DNA of 64,000 nt from Candidatus Equimonas faecalis (GTDB lineage: Bacteria > Bacteroidota > Bacteroidia > Bacteroidales > Bacteroidaceae): positions 60,630-124,629 of the forward strand of contig JAGHRT010000033.1 in the NCBI GenBank assembly GCA_018066245.1. Direction: 5' to 3'. Position 1 is the stretch's first letter. The number at the start of each line of letters is the position of its first letter. This document shows, one piece after another, positions 1 through 7,159 of this stretch. A program made the position numbers and the translations under genes. The notes below the pieces were generated by a model, which made no database searches, was not told the origin of the DNA, and worked only from the letters and a program-made list of their open reading frames with translations.

Positions 1-38
1 TTTCGGAACGTGACGCTCTCCATGTTCCAATTATTTCG

Positions 39-46
39 TAACTTTG
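39..46 (+). promoter_or_regulatory. -7 promoter box of the candidate 6S-like RNA
   Basis: The sequence TAACTTTG matches the Bacteroidetes TAnnTTTG -7 box. No clear TTTG -33 box is seen 19-21 bp upstream, though the window starts close by. Transcription would begin near position 52 and there is no convincing reading frame before the hairpin and T-run near 290. Confidence 0.5.
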
Positions 47-51
47 CAGCG

Positions 52-292
52 ATTCCTTGAGAGAGAAAACTTGAGGAAAGGACTCTGCGGTTGTTCCAGA
101 CAACGAAATCAGCAAAATTTCACCCAGCGACCTGCAATCGGAGCCTGATATGTGTGACTCTTCCCTCCCCCTCGGTACGATGGCGGAGGATATCATACAT
201 TTCCAGGCGTGAAGAGGCTGCATGCCGGTTGCTCAGGTGTTTGCTGATACCTGTTGTCTGGGCGTGACAGTCAAGTCTTCACGCCTTTTTTG
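52..292 (+). ncRNA. candidate structured RNA, 6S-like (Bacteroidales-1 type?)
   Basis: A -7 box at 39-46 and a T-run after 285 bound about 240 nt without a credible ORF. The sequence folds by hand into one long interrupted rod: 65-74 with 271-280 (one mismatch), 96-104 with 253-261 (9 of 9), 108-116 with 240-248 (9 of 9), 121-124 with 236-239, 126-132 with 227-233, 143-147 with 204-208 and 150-156 with 194-200. A competing stem (205-215 with 276-286, 11 of 11) directly precedes TTTTTT and can act as terminator. A long rod with internal bulges and its own promoter and terminator is the form of 6S RNA; Bacteroidales carry an RNA class of this kind. The class assignment is inference; the pairing is seen directly. 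Confidence 0.5.
205..291 (+). terminator. terminator hairpin of the structured RNA
   Basis: AGGCGTGAAGA at 205-215 is the exact reverse complement of TCTTCACGCCT at 276-286, followed by a run of T. The arms are 60 nt apart, so the stem competes with the rod fold of the RNA and may form only at release. Confidence 0.45.
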
Positions 293-370
293 GCCTACAA
301 TATAAACTTGAACCAAAATGAACCGAAGAGACTTGAAGTTATTTTCGTAACTTCGCGCAGGATTTTTAGG

Positions 371-778
371 ATGAAAAAGCCGGCAGACATCTCAAAGTTC
401 AATCTGAGGCTCCGCAAGGAGGTAGAAGAAAAAATGGGCGCACGTGTCAATACGCCCAAGGACTTTGTGTGTCTGCACGATAGAATCTATAACGAGCTCC
501 ACGTCAGCATCAGCATCAGCACACTCAAACGCTACTGGGGCTACGTGTCGGCACCCACGCACTATCAGCCCAACATATTCACGCTCAACACTCTGACGCA
601 CTTCGTGGGCTATCGCGACTGGGAGGCCTTCATCGCCGGCGACAAAAAGAAAGCGACACCCGGCAAAACCGAGCGTCGCAAGAAGATAGAGGCTGCACTC
701 TCTCGCATAGAGAGCCAGATGGCCCGCCTCGGGGAGGAGGTGGCCACGCTGCACAGGCTAATGCATGAGGAAGAATAG
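371..778 (+). CDS. small protein with STLKR-type N-terminal domain
   Basis: This 135-residue soluble protein starts at the ATG at 371; the ORF-track start at 254 lies inside the upstream RNA terminator. The N-terminal part reads DFVCLHDRI...SISISTLKRYWGYVS...VGYRDWEAF and matches, motif for motif, the N-terminal half of the convergent gene that follows. The C-terminus is a short basic and then acidic helix (KTERRKKIEAALSRIESQMARL), probably a coiled coil. STLKR followed by GYVS is suggestive of a helix-turn-helix-like recognition element, but that is a guess. Function is unknown. Its last 21 bp overlap the 3' end of the minus-strand gene, so the two transcripts are antisense at their tails. 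Confidence 0.7.
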   Translation: MKKPADISKFNLRLRKEVEEKMGARVNTPKDFVCLHDRIYNELHVSISISTLKRYWGYVSAPTHYQPNIFTLNTLTHFVGYRDWEAFIAGDKKKATPGKTERRKKIEAALSRIESQMARLGEEVATLHRLMHEEE

Positions 779-1327
779 TATGCCGTGCTTGTTTCCACAT
801 ACGTAATTGACGGGCGCCTTACCTTGCATCACAACGTCTTCGAGATACAGTGTCTCGCCCTTTATGAAAAGGTGGCAACGGAAGGTGTCGCCTACGCTCA
901 GTTTGCTCCCCACGCTGCTCTCCACCGCGAAACGGTGGTGTCCAATGCAGCGAAACACGCACTCGTGATCGGGCTGCCACATCACCCGCAGCCTGTCATC
1001 CACACATATCTCGTCGGCACTCAGGCTCTCGGACAGCAGCGGCGTACTCTCCAGACCTCCCGCCGATGCCGTGCGGCGGCAGAAGGCGGCCCACGACTGA
1101 TAGCCCACATACTGGCTCAGGATGTCCAACGTGGCACGCCGCTGCCCACCGTCGCTGCTCACATAGCCATACAGACGCTTCAGCGTGCTCACGCTCACGC
1201 TCTGACGTGTTTTCTCAAAGATGCTCTCCGCAAGAATGTCGAAGTCCCGGGCCGTCTGCATCGTGCGTCCAGCCACGGCTTCTATCTGCTTGCGCAGCGC
1301 GCGTTCATTATTATTCTCTTCTGTCAT
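758..1327 (-). CDS. STLKR-domain protein, likely co-transcribed with kinase
   Basis: This 189-residue protein lies 24 nt downstream of the kinase gene and is probably in its operon. Residues about 25-85 repeat the domain of the neighbouring plus-strand gene (ARDFDILAESI, SVSVSTLKRLYGYVS, VGYQSWAAFCRR). Residues about 95-189 form a second region, rich in beta-prone and hydrophobic stretches (VMWQPDHECVFRCIGHHRF, SVGDTFRCHLF), which I do not recognise. No signal peptide is seen. A pair of related small proteins beside a membrane kinase suggests a signalling role, possibly as substrates or DNA-binding partners; this is inference only. Confidence 0.72.
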   Translation of the reverse strand: MTEENNNERALRKQIEAVAGRTMQTARDFDILAESIFEKTRQSVSVSTLKRLYGYVSSDGGQRRATLDILSQYVGYQSWAAFCRRTASAGGLESTPLLSESLSADEICVDDRLRVMWQPDHECVFRCIGHHRFAVESSVGSKLSVGDTFRCHLFIKGETLYLEDVVMQGKAPVNYVCGNKHGILFFLMH

Positions 1328-1351
1328 TGCCCTAAAGTTAAATCCTATAAA

Positions 1352-2641
1352 TTAGTCTTCTATCTCTTTAAGTATTTCGGTGAGGACGTTTGTATATTGG
1401 TTGTTGATATAGTCGCCCAGTGCTATATAGAGGGCCATGCTTTCCTGCTCTGTGAGCTTGCCGTCCCATCCTTTCTGCATGGCTTGCACCTCCTTCATTC
1501 CCTGGAGATAGAAGTGGGTCGATTGCTGGGTCAAATCCCACTTTCTCCGCAGCGATAAAGGCTGCGCTGTCTCTCTGCGGAGCGTATCGAGGAAGGCCGC
1601 GTAGTTCATTTCTTCCATCAGTTTATCAATACGGCGACATCCCCGCTCTTTCTCTTCCGCGTAGAAGTTGGCAGCGGGCACTGCCTCCGTGCTGGCTGGA
1701 GCCTCGGGAACCGAATGGGGAGCCTCGGCGGGGCGGGGCTGTACGGTGTCGGCCATGGTGGCCGGCTCAGCCACAGGCACAACGGCTGACACAGGTTCCA
1801 GATCTGTGTGACGAATGTCCATAAGCCCCGTGGCCGTCAGCACGCCCACCACGGCTATTATGCCCAGCATTATGCCGCCTGCCAGCGTCAGCCATCGCCG
1901 GCGCCGGTCCACGCGGGCAAGGGCCTCCCGCAGTTCCTGAACGCCGTTGTAACGCCGTGCAAGTTTCGCCGTGCAGCGTCGCACCACGGGGGCGTACATT
2001 ACTCCTAAGCGCAGTTCTCGAAGTATCACGCCGAGGCTATATATATCGTTGCGTACGTCAGGATTGCCGCCTTGCTGCTGCTCGGGCGACACATACGCCA
2101 GCGTGCCTGCAGCCTGCTTCAGCACAGCGTAGTTGTCGGCATCGGCCAGCCCGAAATCGATGATTTTGAGGTTATGGCCGTTGTCCGTGACGAGGATATT
2201 CTGGGGCTTCAGGTCACGGTGCACCACCTGATGGGCATGCACCCACGCCACAGTCTCCACCATCTGTTCGGCCAGACGGCGGCGCTCCGCGCGGCTGCCT
2301 ACGAAGGCATCGAGCGTGAGGCCCTGCACATATTCCATCACGAGGCACTCCCCCAGGCCCGCCACCTGCTCCAGACCCACGGCTTTCACCACACAGGGGT
2401 GACTCAACCGCGTCAGTACGTCATATTCTTTCTGCAACAGACCCTCGTAAAACGCCTGCCCCACGTACTCCTCCTTCAGGCACTTCAACACCCACCACTG
2501 GCCCTGCCGCCGCGCCTTTACGAGGCAGCAATAGACACCCATAGCCAGATTCTCTTTCTCGGAGAAGGCACGGTCATCAATCACCTGCGCCATGTCGGGC
2601 GGCACAAGGATGCCAGAGGGATTATTTTCTGCGAAGGACAT
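1352..2641 (-). CDS. membrane-anchored Hanks-type Ser/Thr protein kinase
   Basis: The 429-residue protein has an N-terminal eukaryotic-like kinase domain: an invariant-Lys region (VLKCLKE, about 53), the catalytic loop HRDLKPQN (about 141-148), DFG (about 162-164) and an activation segment ending in SPEQ. A single hydrophobic segment (about 251-273) follows, then a Pro/Ala-rich linker and a helical C-terminal domain that should lie on the periplasmic side. The track start at 2650 is TTG; the ATG at 2641 is preferred because the -7 box at 2664-2671 would leave almost no leader for the earlier start. No PASTA repeats are present. The ligand and substrates are unknown; the downstream STLKR protein is the obvious candidate partner. 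Confidence 0.88.
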   Translation of the reverse strand: MSFAENNPSGILVPPDMAQVIDDRAFSEKENLAMGVYCCLVKARRQGQWWVLKCLKEEYVGQAFYEGLLQKEYDVLTRLSHPCVVKAVGLEQVAGLGECLVMEYVQGLTLDAFVGSRAERRRLAEQMVETVAWVHAHQVVHRDLKPQNILVTDNGHNLKIIDFGLADADNYAVLKQAAGTLAYVSPEQQQGGNPDVRNDIYSLGVILRELRLGVMYAPVVRRCTAKLARRYNGVQELREALARVDRRRRWLTLAGGIMLGIIAVVGVLTATGLMDIRHTDLEPVSAVVPVAEPATMADTVQPRPAEAPHSVPEAPASTEAVPAANFYAEEKERGCRRIDKLMEEMNYAAFLDTLRRETAQPLSLRRKWDLTQQSTHFYLQGMKEVQAMQKGWDGKLTEQESMALYIALGDYINNQYTNVLTEILKEIED

Positions 2642-2663
2642 CCGATGCAATTGTTTTCTGCTG

Positions 2664-2671
2664 CAAAGTTA
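2664..2671 (-). promoter_or_regulatory. -7 box of the kinase gene
   Basis: Read on the minus strand the sequence is TAACTTTG, a full match to TAnnTTTG. It lies 22 bp upstream of the ATG at 2641. This gives a leader of only about 15 nt and argues against the TTG start at 2650. Confidence 0.55.
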
Positions 2672-2802
2672 CGAAAAAAAACGGTATAACTATACTTTTG
2701 CGCAATGTTATGCCTCAGGTCGGAATAAGCTTTCTAACACAAGTTTCTATTCCAGACAATTTTCAGGCGGTTTTTAATGAGAAAATAAGGATCTAAAAGG
2801 CG

Positions 2803-2840
2803 CAAAAAAAACATAGCGACCCTGCGGCAGGGTCGCTATG
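2803..2840 (-). terminator. rho-independent terminator of the DUF2795 gene
   Basis: CATAGCGACCCTG at 2812-2824 pairs perfectly with 2828-2840 around a 3-nt loop. On the minus strand the stem is followed by seven or more T residues. It lies 26 bp beyond the stop codon of the DUF2795 gene. Confidence 0.85.
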
Positions 2841-2866
2841 TTGCTGAATTGGAATCAGGTTAGGAT

Positions 2867-3088
2867 TTAATACTCATCCTCGTTCCAAAGGAAATCCTCT
2901 TTGGAGGGATAGTCGGGCCAAACGTCCTCGATGGTTTCGTAGATTTCGCTTTCTTCTTCCAGTTCCTCCAAGTTTTCAATGACTTCAAGAGGGCATCCTG
3001 AGCGCTGGGCGTAGTCCAGAAGTTCGGCCTTGGTGGCGGGCCAGGGAGCATCCTCCAGATAGGTGGCAAGTTCCAGTGTCCAATACAT
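2867..3088 (-). CDS. DUF2795 domain-containing small protein
   Basis: The protein is 73 residues, starting MYWTLELATYLEDAPW. It is small, very acidic and Trp-rich, and ends KEDFLWNEDEY. This is the strongly conserved DUF2795-type protein common in Bacteroidetes, which I recognise by its N-terminal MYWTLELA and the WPATKAELLDYA stretch. The function is not known; the helical Asp/Glu-rich make-up suggests a soluble binding protein. The ATG at 3088 was chosen because homology begins there; the track ORF extends upstream through non-coding leader. It has a TATATTTG -7 box at 3214-3221 and a strong terminator at 2803-2840, so it is a single-gene unit. Confidence 0.85.
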   Translation of the reverse strand: MYWTLELATYLEDAPWPATKAELLDYAQRSGCPLEVIENLEELEEESEIYETIEDVWPDYPSKEDFLWNEDEY

Positions 3089-3213
3089 AGTTTTCGTAGC
3101 CTCGGACTTCTCTCCTGCTCCTCCGTACAGCCCATCGGCGGGCGAAGGCGGGGCAGAAGCGGCGGCGAGGACTTTGTTAAGGTGAATAATTAGATGTTTT
3201 TCGCTTTGGGCGG

Positions 3214-3221
3214 CAAATATA
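3214..3221 (-). promoter_or_regulatory. -7 box of the DUF2795 gene
   Basis: On the minus strand this reads TATATTTG, matching TAnnTTTG. It implies a leader of about 115 nt before the ATG at 3088. No good TTTG -33 box was found at the right distance. Confidence 0.45.
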
Positions 3222-3329
3222 CAACTTATTTTTGATTGTAGGGGCAGGATAGACCGTTTTTTCGCATGTTTTTTGATAAAAATGCTTATTTTTGTTGCCG
3301 TTGGCCCTTTTTTTATCAAAACAAATGCT

Positions 3330-3337
3330 TAACTTTG
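3330..3337 (+). promoter_or_regulatory. -7 box of the NfeD-flotillin pair
   Basis: TAACTTTG lies 33 bp before the ATG of the NfeD gene and matches the Bacteroidetes -7 consensus. A -33 TTTG at 19-21 bp is not evident. Confidence 0.5.
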
Positions 3338-3370
3338 CTCCCAAATCCACACCCTAAGACTTTGCAAGCC

Positions 3371-4000
3371 ATGCTTACGATTCTCAATTCCATGCTTGAC
3401 TGGTTCCACAGCCAGCCCTCGCTTTTGCAGACCTACTGGGGCATTGCCCTTGCGTTCAGCACGTTTTTCATTCTCCAGAGCATCATGACGTTCATCGGCT
3501 TGGGCGATTTCGACCACGGCGACATGGGCGGCCTCGATGCCGACACGGCAGGCGCTGACCTGAGCGACGGCGGCCACACGCTGGGCGACGGCGGGGTGTG
3601 GGAGCTGTTCAGCCTGCGCAACTTCATCAACTTCATGCTCGGCGTTGGCTGGGGCGGCGTGTGCTTCTATAATGTGATTGACAGCCCCACCCTACTGGCT
3701 CTCGCCAGTTTGGGCGTAGGCATTGCTTTCCTGCTCATCTTTATGTTTCTCTGGAAGATGATGTTCCGTCTGGAAAGCGCAGGAAATTATGACATACGGC
3801 AGGCCGTGGGCCTCGTTGGCGACGTGTATCTCCGCATAGGGCCGTCGCGCAGCCGCGCAGGGAAGGTGCAGATTAGCCTTGACGGCAGCGTGCATGAGTT
3901 TCAGGCCTACACCGACGTTGCGGAGGAACTGCCCAGCGGAGCGAAGGTGCGCGTGGTGGAAGTCATCGGTGCGGACAGCCTGCTCGTGGAGAAGGCTTGA
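3371..4000 (+). CDS. NfeD-like membrane protein (YuaF type)
   Basis: The 209-residue protein starts at the ATG at 3371 (MLTILNSMLDWFHSQPSLL). It has a hydrophobic segment near residues 20-40, a Gly/Asp-rich loop, two further membrane segments (NFMLGVGWGGVCFYNVI and LLALASLGVGIAFLLIFMFLW) and a C-terminal beta-rich domain (VGLVGDVYLRIGPSRSRAGKVQISLDG...GAKVRVVEVIG) typical of the NfeD OB fold. NfeD proteins work with flotillins in membrane microdomains, and the flotillin gene follows 179 bp downstream. The pairing makes the assignment secure at family level; the cargo or process organised is unknown. Confidence 0.8.
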   Translation: MLTILNSMLDWFHSQPSLLQTYWGIALAFSTFFILQSIMTFIGLGDFDHGDMGGLDADTAGADLSDGGHTLGDGGVWELFSLRNFINFMLGVGWGGVCFYNVIDSPTLLALASLGVGIAFLLIFMFLWKMMFRLESAGNYDIRQAVGLVGDVYLRIGPSRSRAGKVQISLDGSVHEFQAYTDVAEELPSGAKVRVVEVIGADSLLVEKA

Positions 4001-4016
4001 ACGGCCATAATGAGGG

Positions 4017-4150
4017 GATTAGCGAATGAGACAATTAGCAAATGAGCAAAGACCCTGCGGGCCGCGGCCCGGTTCGCTAATTTTCCCATCTCCCTATTCG
4101 CCAAATTCCTCATTCGCTGATTCGCTAATTTCCTCATTTGCTAATTTCCC
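4017..4150. repeat. cluster of CTCATTTGCTAATTT-type repeats
   Basis: This spacer between the NfeD and flotillin genes holds several variants of a 14-bp word, in both orientations. AATTAGCAAATGAG at 4033-4046 is the exact reverse complement of 4133-4146, enclosing a GC-rich block (GGGCCGCGGCCC). Related copies occur at 59764-59795. It may fold into a long hairpin within the dicistronic transcript. No gene is present. Confidence 0.7.
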
Positions 4151-4179
4151 ATAGTTTATAACCTAAAACCCCTTACGAT

Positions 4180-5538
4180 ATGGAACCCTACATGTTTGTT
4201 GTCTTTGCAATCGTGGCTTTCGGCCTGATTGCCGGTTTTCTCAACCGTTACCGTCGGTGTCCGTCCGACAAAATTCTCGTTATCTACGGCTCGCGTGGAG
4301 CCAACAAAAGCGCCAAGTGCATACACGGCGGCGGCAAGATGGTGTGGCCTATCATTCAGGACTACCAATACCTTAGCCTGACGCCCATCGGCATAGATGC
4401 CAACCTGACGAGTGCCCTCTCCAAGCAGAACATCCGCGTGGACGTGCCCTGCCGCTTTACCGTGGGCGTGAGCACCGACCCCGACACGATGCTGGCAGCC
4501 GCCGAGCGTCTGCTGGGCCTCACCTCCGCGCAGATTCAGGAACTGGCCCGCGATATTCTGTTCGGCCAGTTGCGTCTGGTCATCGCCACCATGAGCATTG
4601 AGGAGCTGAACTCCGACCGCGACAAGTTCCTTGAGGCCATCACGGCCAACGTGGAGGTGGAACTGAAGAAGATTGGCTTGAAACTTATCAACGTGAACGT
4701 TACCGACATCAAGGACGAGAGCGGCTACATCGAGGCTCTGGGCCAAGAAGCTGCCGCCAAGGCCATCAATGAGGCTAAGGTGCGCGTGGCCGAGCAGGAA
4801 AAGTTCGGCGAAATCGGTAAGGCCGATGCCATGCGCGAGACGCGCATCCGTACCGCCGAGGCCAACGCTTCCGCCGTGAAGGGCGAAAATGAGGCCAAGG
4901 TGGCCATTGCGCAGAGCGATGCGGAGCGCCGTGAGGCCGAAGCCGAGGCCCAGCGCCGAGCCACTGCCGCCGAAAAGGTGGCCGATGCCGCTGCCAAGGA
5001 GGAGGCCTACGCCGCCGAGCGCAAGGCCGAGGAGGCGCGTGCCGAGCGTGAGCGCAGCACGCAGAATGCCGACGTGCTGGTGAGCCAGGAGATAGAGAAG
5101 AAGCGCCTTGTCATAGCCGCCGAAGCCGAAGCCGAACAGAAGCGCGTAAACGCCAAGGGCGAGGCCGATGCCATCTTTGCCAAGATGGAAGCCGAGGCCA
5201 AGGGCCTCTACGAAATCCTGACCAAGCAGGCACAGGGCTACGACAAGATGATACAGGCCGCCGGCGGCGATGCCACCAAGGCTTACACGCTGCTCCTTCT
5301 GGAGAAGCTCCCCGAACTGGTCAAGACGCAGGTTGAAGCCATCAAGGGCATCAACATCGACAAGGTTACCGTTTGGGATTCGGGTCAGAGCGCAGACGGC
5401 AAGGGCTCTACGGCCGGCTTCGTGAGCGGCCTGATGAAGAGCGTGCCGCCCCTCAACGAGCTGTTTGAGCAGGCGGGGCTCTCCCTGCCCGAATACCTTG
5501 CCAAAAGGCAGGAGGGCAACGAGCCAAGCGAGCAGTAG
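4180..5538 (+). CDS. flotillin-like SPFH protein
   Basis: The 452-residue protein has one N-terminal membrane segment (about 4-22), an SPFH/band-7 domain (about 25-190) and a long Ala/Glu/Lys/Arg-rich coiled coil (about 190-340) with dense EA repeats, then a tail with a stretch LLLLEKLPELVKTQVEAI. This is the layout of flotillin (FloT/YqiK type), which oligomerises into membrane scaffolds. The length fits the family. The NfeD partner lies directly upstream and is likely co-transcribed. The 3' end faces ftsZ, with an array of 22-bp repeats between the convergent stops. Confidence 0.9.
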   Translation: MEPYMFVVFAIVAFGLIAGFLNRYRRCPSDKILVIYGSRGANKSAKCIHGGGKMVWPIIQDYQYLSLTPIGIDANLTSALSKQNIRVDVPCRFTVGVSTDPDTMLAAAERLLGLTSAQIQELARDILFGQLRLVIATMSIEELNSDRDKFLEAITANVEVELKKIGLKLINVNVTDIKDESGYIEALGQEAAAKAINEAKVRVAEQEKFGEIGKADAMRETRIRTAEANASAVKGENEAKVAIAQSDAERREAEAEAQRRATAAEKVADAAAKEEAYAAERKAEEARAERERSTQNADVLVSQEIEKKRLVIAAEAEAEQKRVNAKGEADAIFAKMEAEAKGLYEILTKQAQGYDKMIQAAGGDATKAYTLLLLEKLPELVKTQVEAIKGINIDKVTVWDSGQSADGKGSTAGFVSGLMKSVPPLNELFEQAGLSLPEYLAKRQEGNEPSEQ

Positions 5539-5590
5539 GCTGCACGGAAGGCCACCGTATGCCGGACGGGCAGATGCGGCGGCCCATGAT

Positions 5591-5679
5591 TTCCTACCCT
5601 ATACGAGAGTTTCCGCTGTCGTATAGGGTAGTTGCTTTTATCGTATAGAGTAGTTTCTCTTACTGTATAGGGTAGTTGC
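5591..5679. repeat. intergenic 22-bp TATA-core array (4 units)
   Basis: Four units of 22 bp lie between the convergent flotillin and ftsZ stops, with cores CTATACGAGAG, GTATAGGGTAG, GTATAGAGTAG and GTATAGGGTAG joined by T-rich linkers. The rest of the 292-bp spacer has no gene or clear terminator. Confidence 0.85.
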
Positions 5680-5830
5680 AACGCGCCTGTAGGACAGGCT
5701 GCGGCCCGCGGCGCGGGCTGCATTCTGTCCCAAGGAAAGGGCTTTCTCCCGCAGGCGTGCGCGAATATACAATAAGGAGTGCCGATGCTGTCGGCACTCC
5801 TCATGCAATTTGTCCGCAGGGGGCGCGGCC

Positions 5831-7120
5831 CTACTTGTTTTTCTCCTTGATGGCCTTCAGTTCCTCCTTTGAGCGGAGGTAGGTGGCGCTCACGTCGAGG
5901 CTGGAAATGACCTCCTCGTTGTTGAGGTCGGCTGCGGAGAAGTAGAAGATTTTGTGGCGGTGGGCCGAGGAACCGCCGCGCACGCCTGTGGGATAGTACA
6001 CGCTGCGGCGCTCTGCACGGTCCTCGTCGTCCTCTTCCTTGTGTTCCTCCATGCCGGTAACGCTGTTGAGACCAAAGCCCGTGGCCAGTATGGTAACCTT
6101 CACCTTGGGGCCAAGGTTGCTGTCGATGCTCAAGCCCCACTTGGTCTCTACGTCGGCGGGGAATTTGCTCATGAACTCGTCCACTTCGTTCATCTCGTCC
6201 ATCATGAGCGTGTTGGTCTCCCCTTCGTCGCTGTAGGATATACAGAGGAGCACGCGCTTGGCATGGTAGTACTCGTTGTTGTTGAGGAGCGGGCTGTGGA
6301 GCGCACTTTCGATGGCTCGGCTGACGCGGCCTTCGCCTTCTGCGTAGCCGGTGGAGATGATGGCCACGCCGCTGTCGCGCATCATGGTACACACGTCTTG
6401 GAAGTCGAGGTTCATTACGCCGCGCATCGTTATGATGTCGGCGATGGAGCGTGCGGCCACTGTGAGGGTGTCGTCGGCTTTTTCAAAGGCGTTGAGCACT
6501 GAGAGCTCGGAATAGACGTCGCGCAGGCGCTCGTTGTTCACCACGAGAAGGGCGTCCACCTCCTTTGACATGGCCTCCACGCCGTCGAGAGCCTTGTCAA
6601 TCTTGCGTAAGCCCTCAAAGCGGAACGGGATGGTCACGATGCCCACCGTGAGTATGCCCATCTCCTTGGCTTCGTGGGCTATGATGGGGGCAGCTCCCGT
6701 ACCGGTGCCGCCGCCCATGCCGGCGGTGATGAACACCATCTTTGTGCCGTCGCTGAGGATATGGCGTATGCTCTCGATGCTCTGCTGGGCGGCCTGCTTG
6801 GCCCGCTCGGGGTCGTTGCCGGCACCGAGGCCGTCCTGGCCCAACTGGAGGCGGTAGGGCACAGGGCTGTCGGCCAGAGCCTTGGAATCGGTGTTGCAGA
6901 GCACGAAATTCACGCCGCCGATGCCTTCCCTGAACATGTGGTTGACGGCGTTTCCGCCGCCGCCGCCCACGCCTATCACTTTGATGATGGAGGGTGTGGG
7001 GGCTTCAATGCCTTTTCCCATATCCACGATGAGGCCGTCGTCGTGCTTGGCTTCCTGTTGCTTCTTCGGGGCGTAGAACTCTCCGCCCATGTCAATCATG
7101 TCGTCGTCAAAGTTGTCCAT
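5831..7120 (-). CDS. ftsZ: cell division GTPase FtsZ
   Basis: The 429-residue tubulin-like GTPase polymerises into the division ring at mid-cell. The N-terminal acidic extension (about 45 residues) is followed by the nucleotide-binding motif VIGVGGGGGNAVNHM and the tubulin signature GGGTGTGAAP. The GTPase core ends near residue 360; the variable linker is acidic (EEHKEEDDEDRAERR) and the tail is SATYLRSKEELKAIKEKNK. It is the last gene of a minus-strand murG-murC-ftsQ-ftsA-ftsZ order, 39 bp after ftsA, and is surely in that operon. Confidence 0.97.
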   Translation of the reverse strand: MDNFDDDMIDMGGEFYAPKKQQEAKHDDGLIVDMGKGIEAPTPSIIKVIGVGGGGGNAVNHMFREGIGGVNFVLCNTDSKALADSPVPYRLQLGQDGLGAGNDPERAKQAAQQSIESIRHILSDGTKMVFITAGMGGGTGTGAAPIIAHEAKEMGILTVGIVTIPFRFEGLRKIDKALDGVEAMSKEVDALLVVNNERLRDVYSELSVLNAFEKADDTLTVAARSIADIITMRGVMNLDFQDVCTMMRDSGVAIISTGYAEGEGRVSRAIESALHSPLLNNNEYYHAKRVLLCISYSDEGETNTLMMDEMNEVDEFMSKFPADVETKWGLSIDSNLGPKVKVTILATGFGLNSVTGMEEHKEEDDEDRAERRSVYYPTGVRGGSSAHRHKIFYFSAADLNNEEVISSLDVSATYLRSKEELKAIKEKNK

Positions 7121-7159
7121 TATGTTCTATGCTTTTGTTTTACGGATTGGGTATTGGGG

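Noticed and set aside
2693-2700. Plus-strand TACTTTTG box upstream of the kinase
   Set aside because: It has no -33 box at the right distance and no plus-strand gene follows for more than 600 bp.
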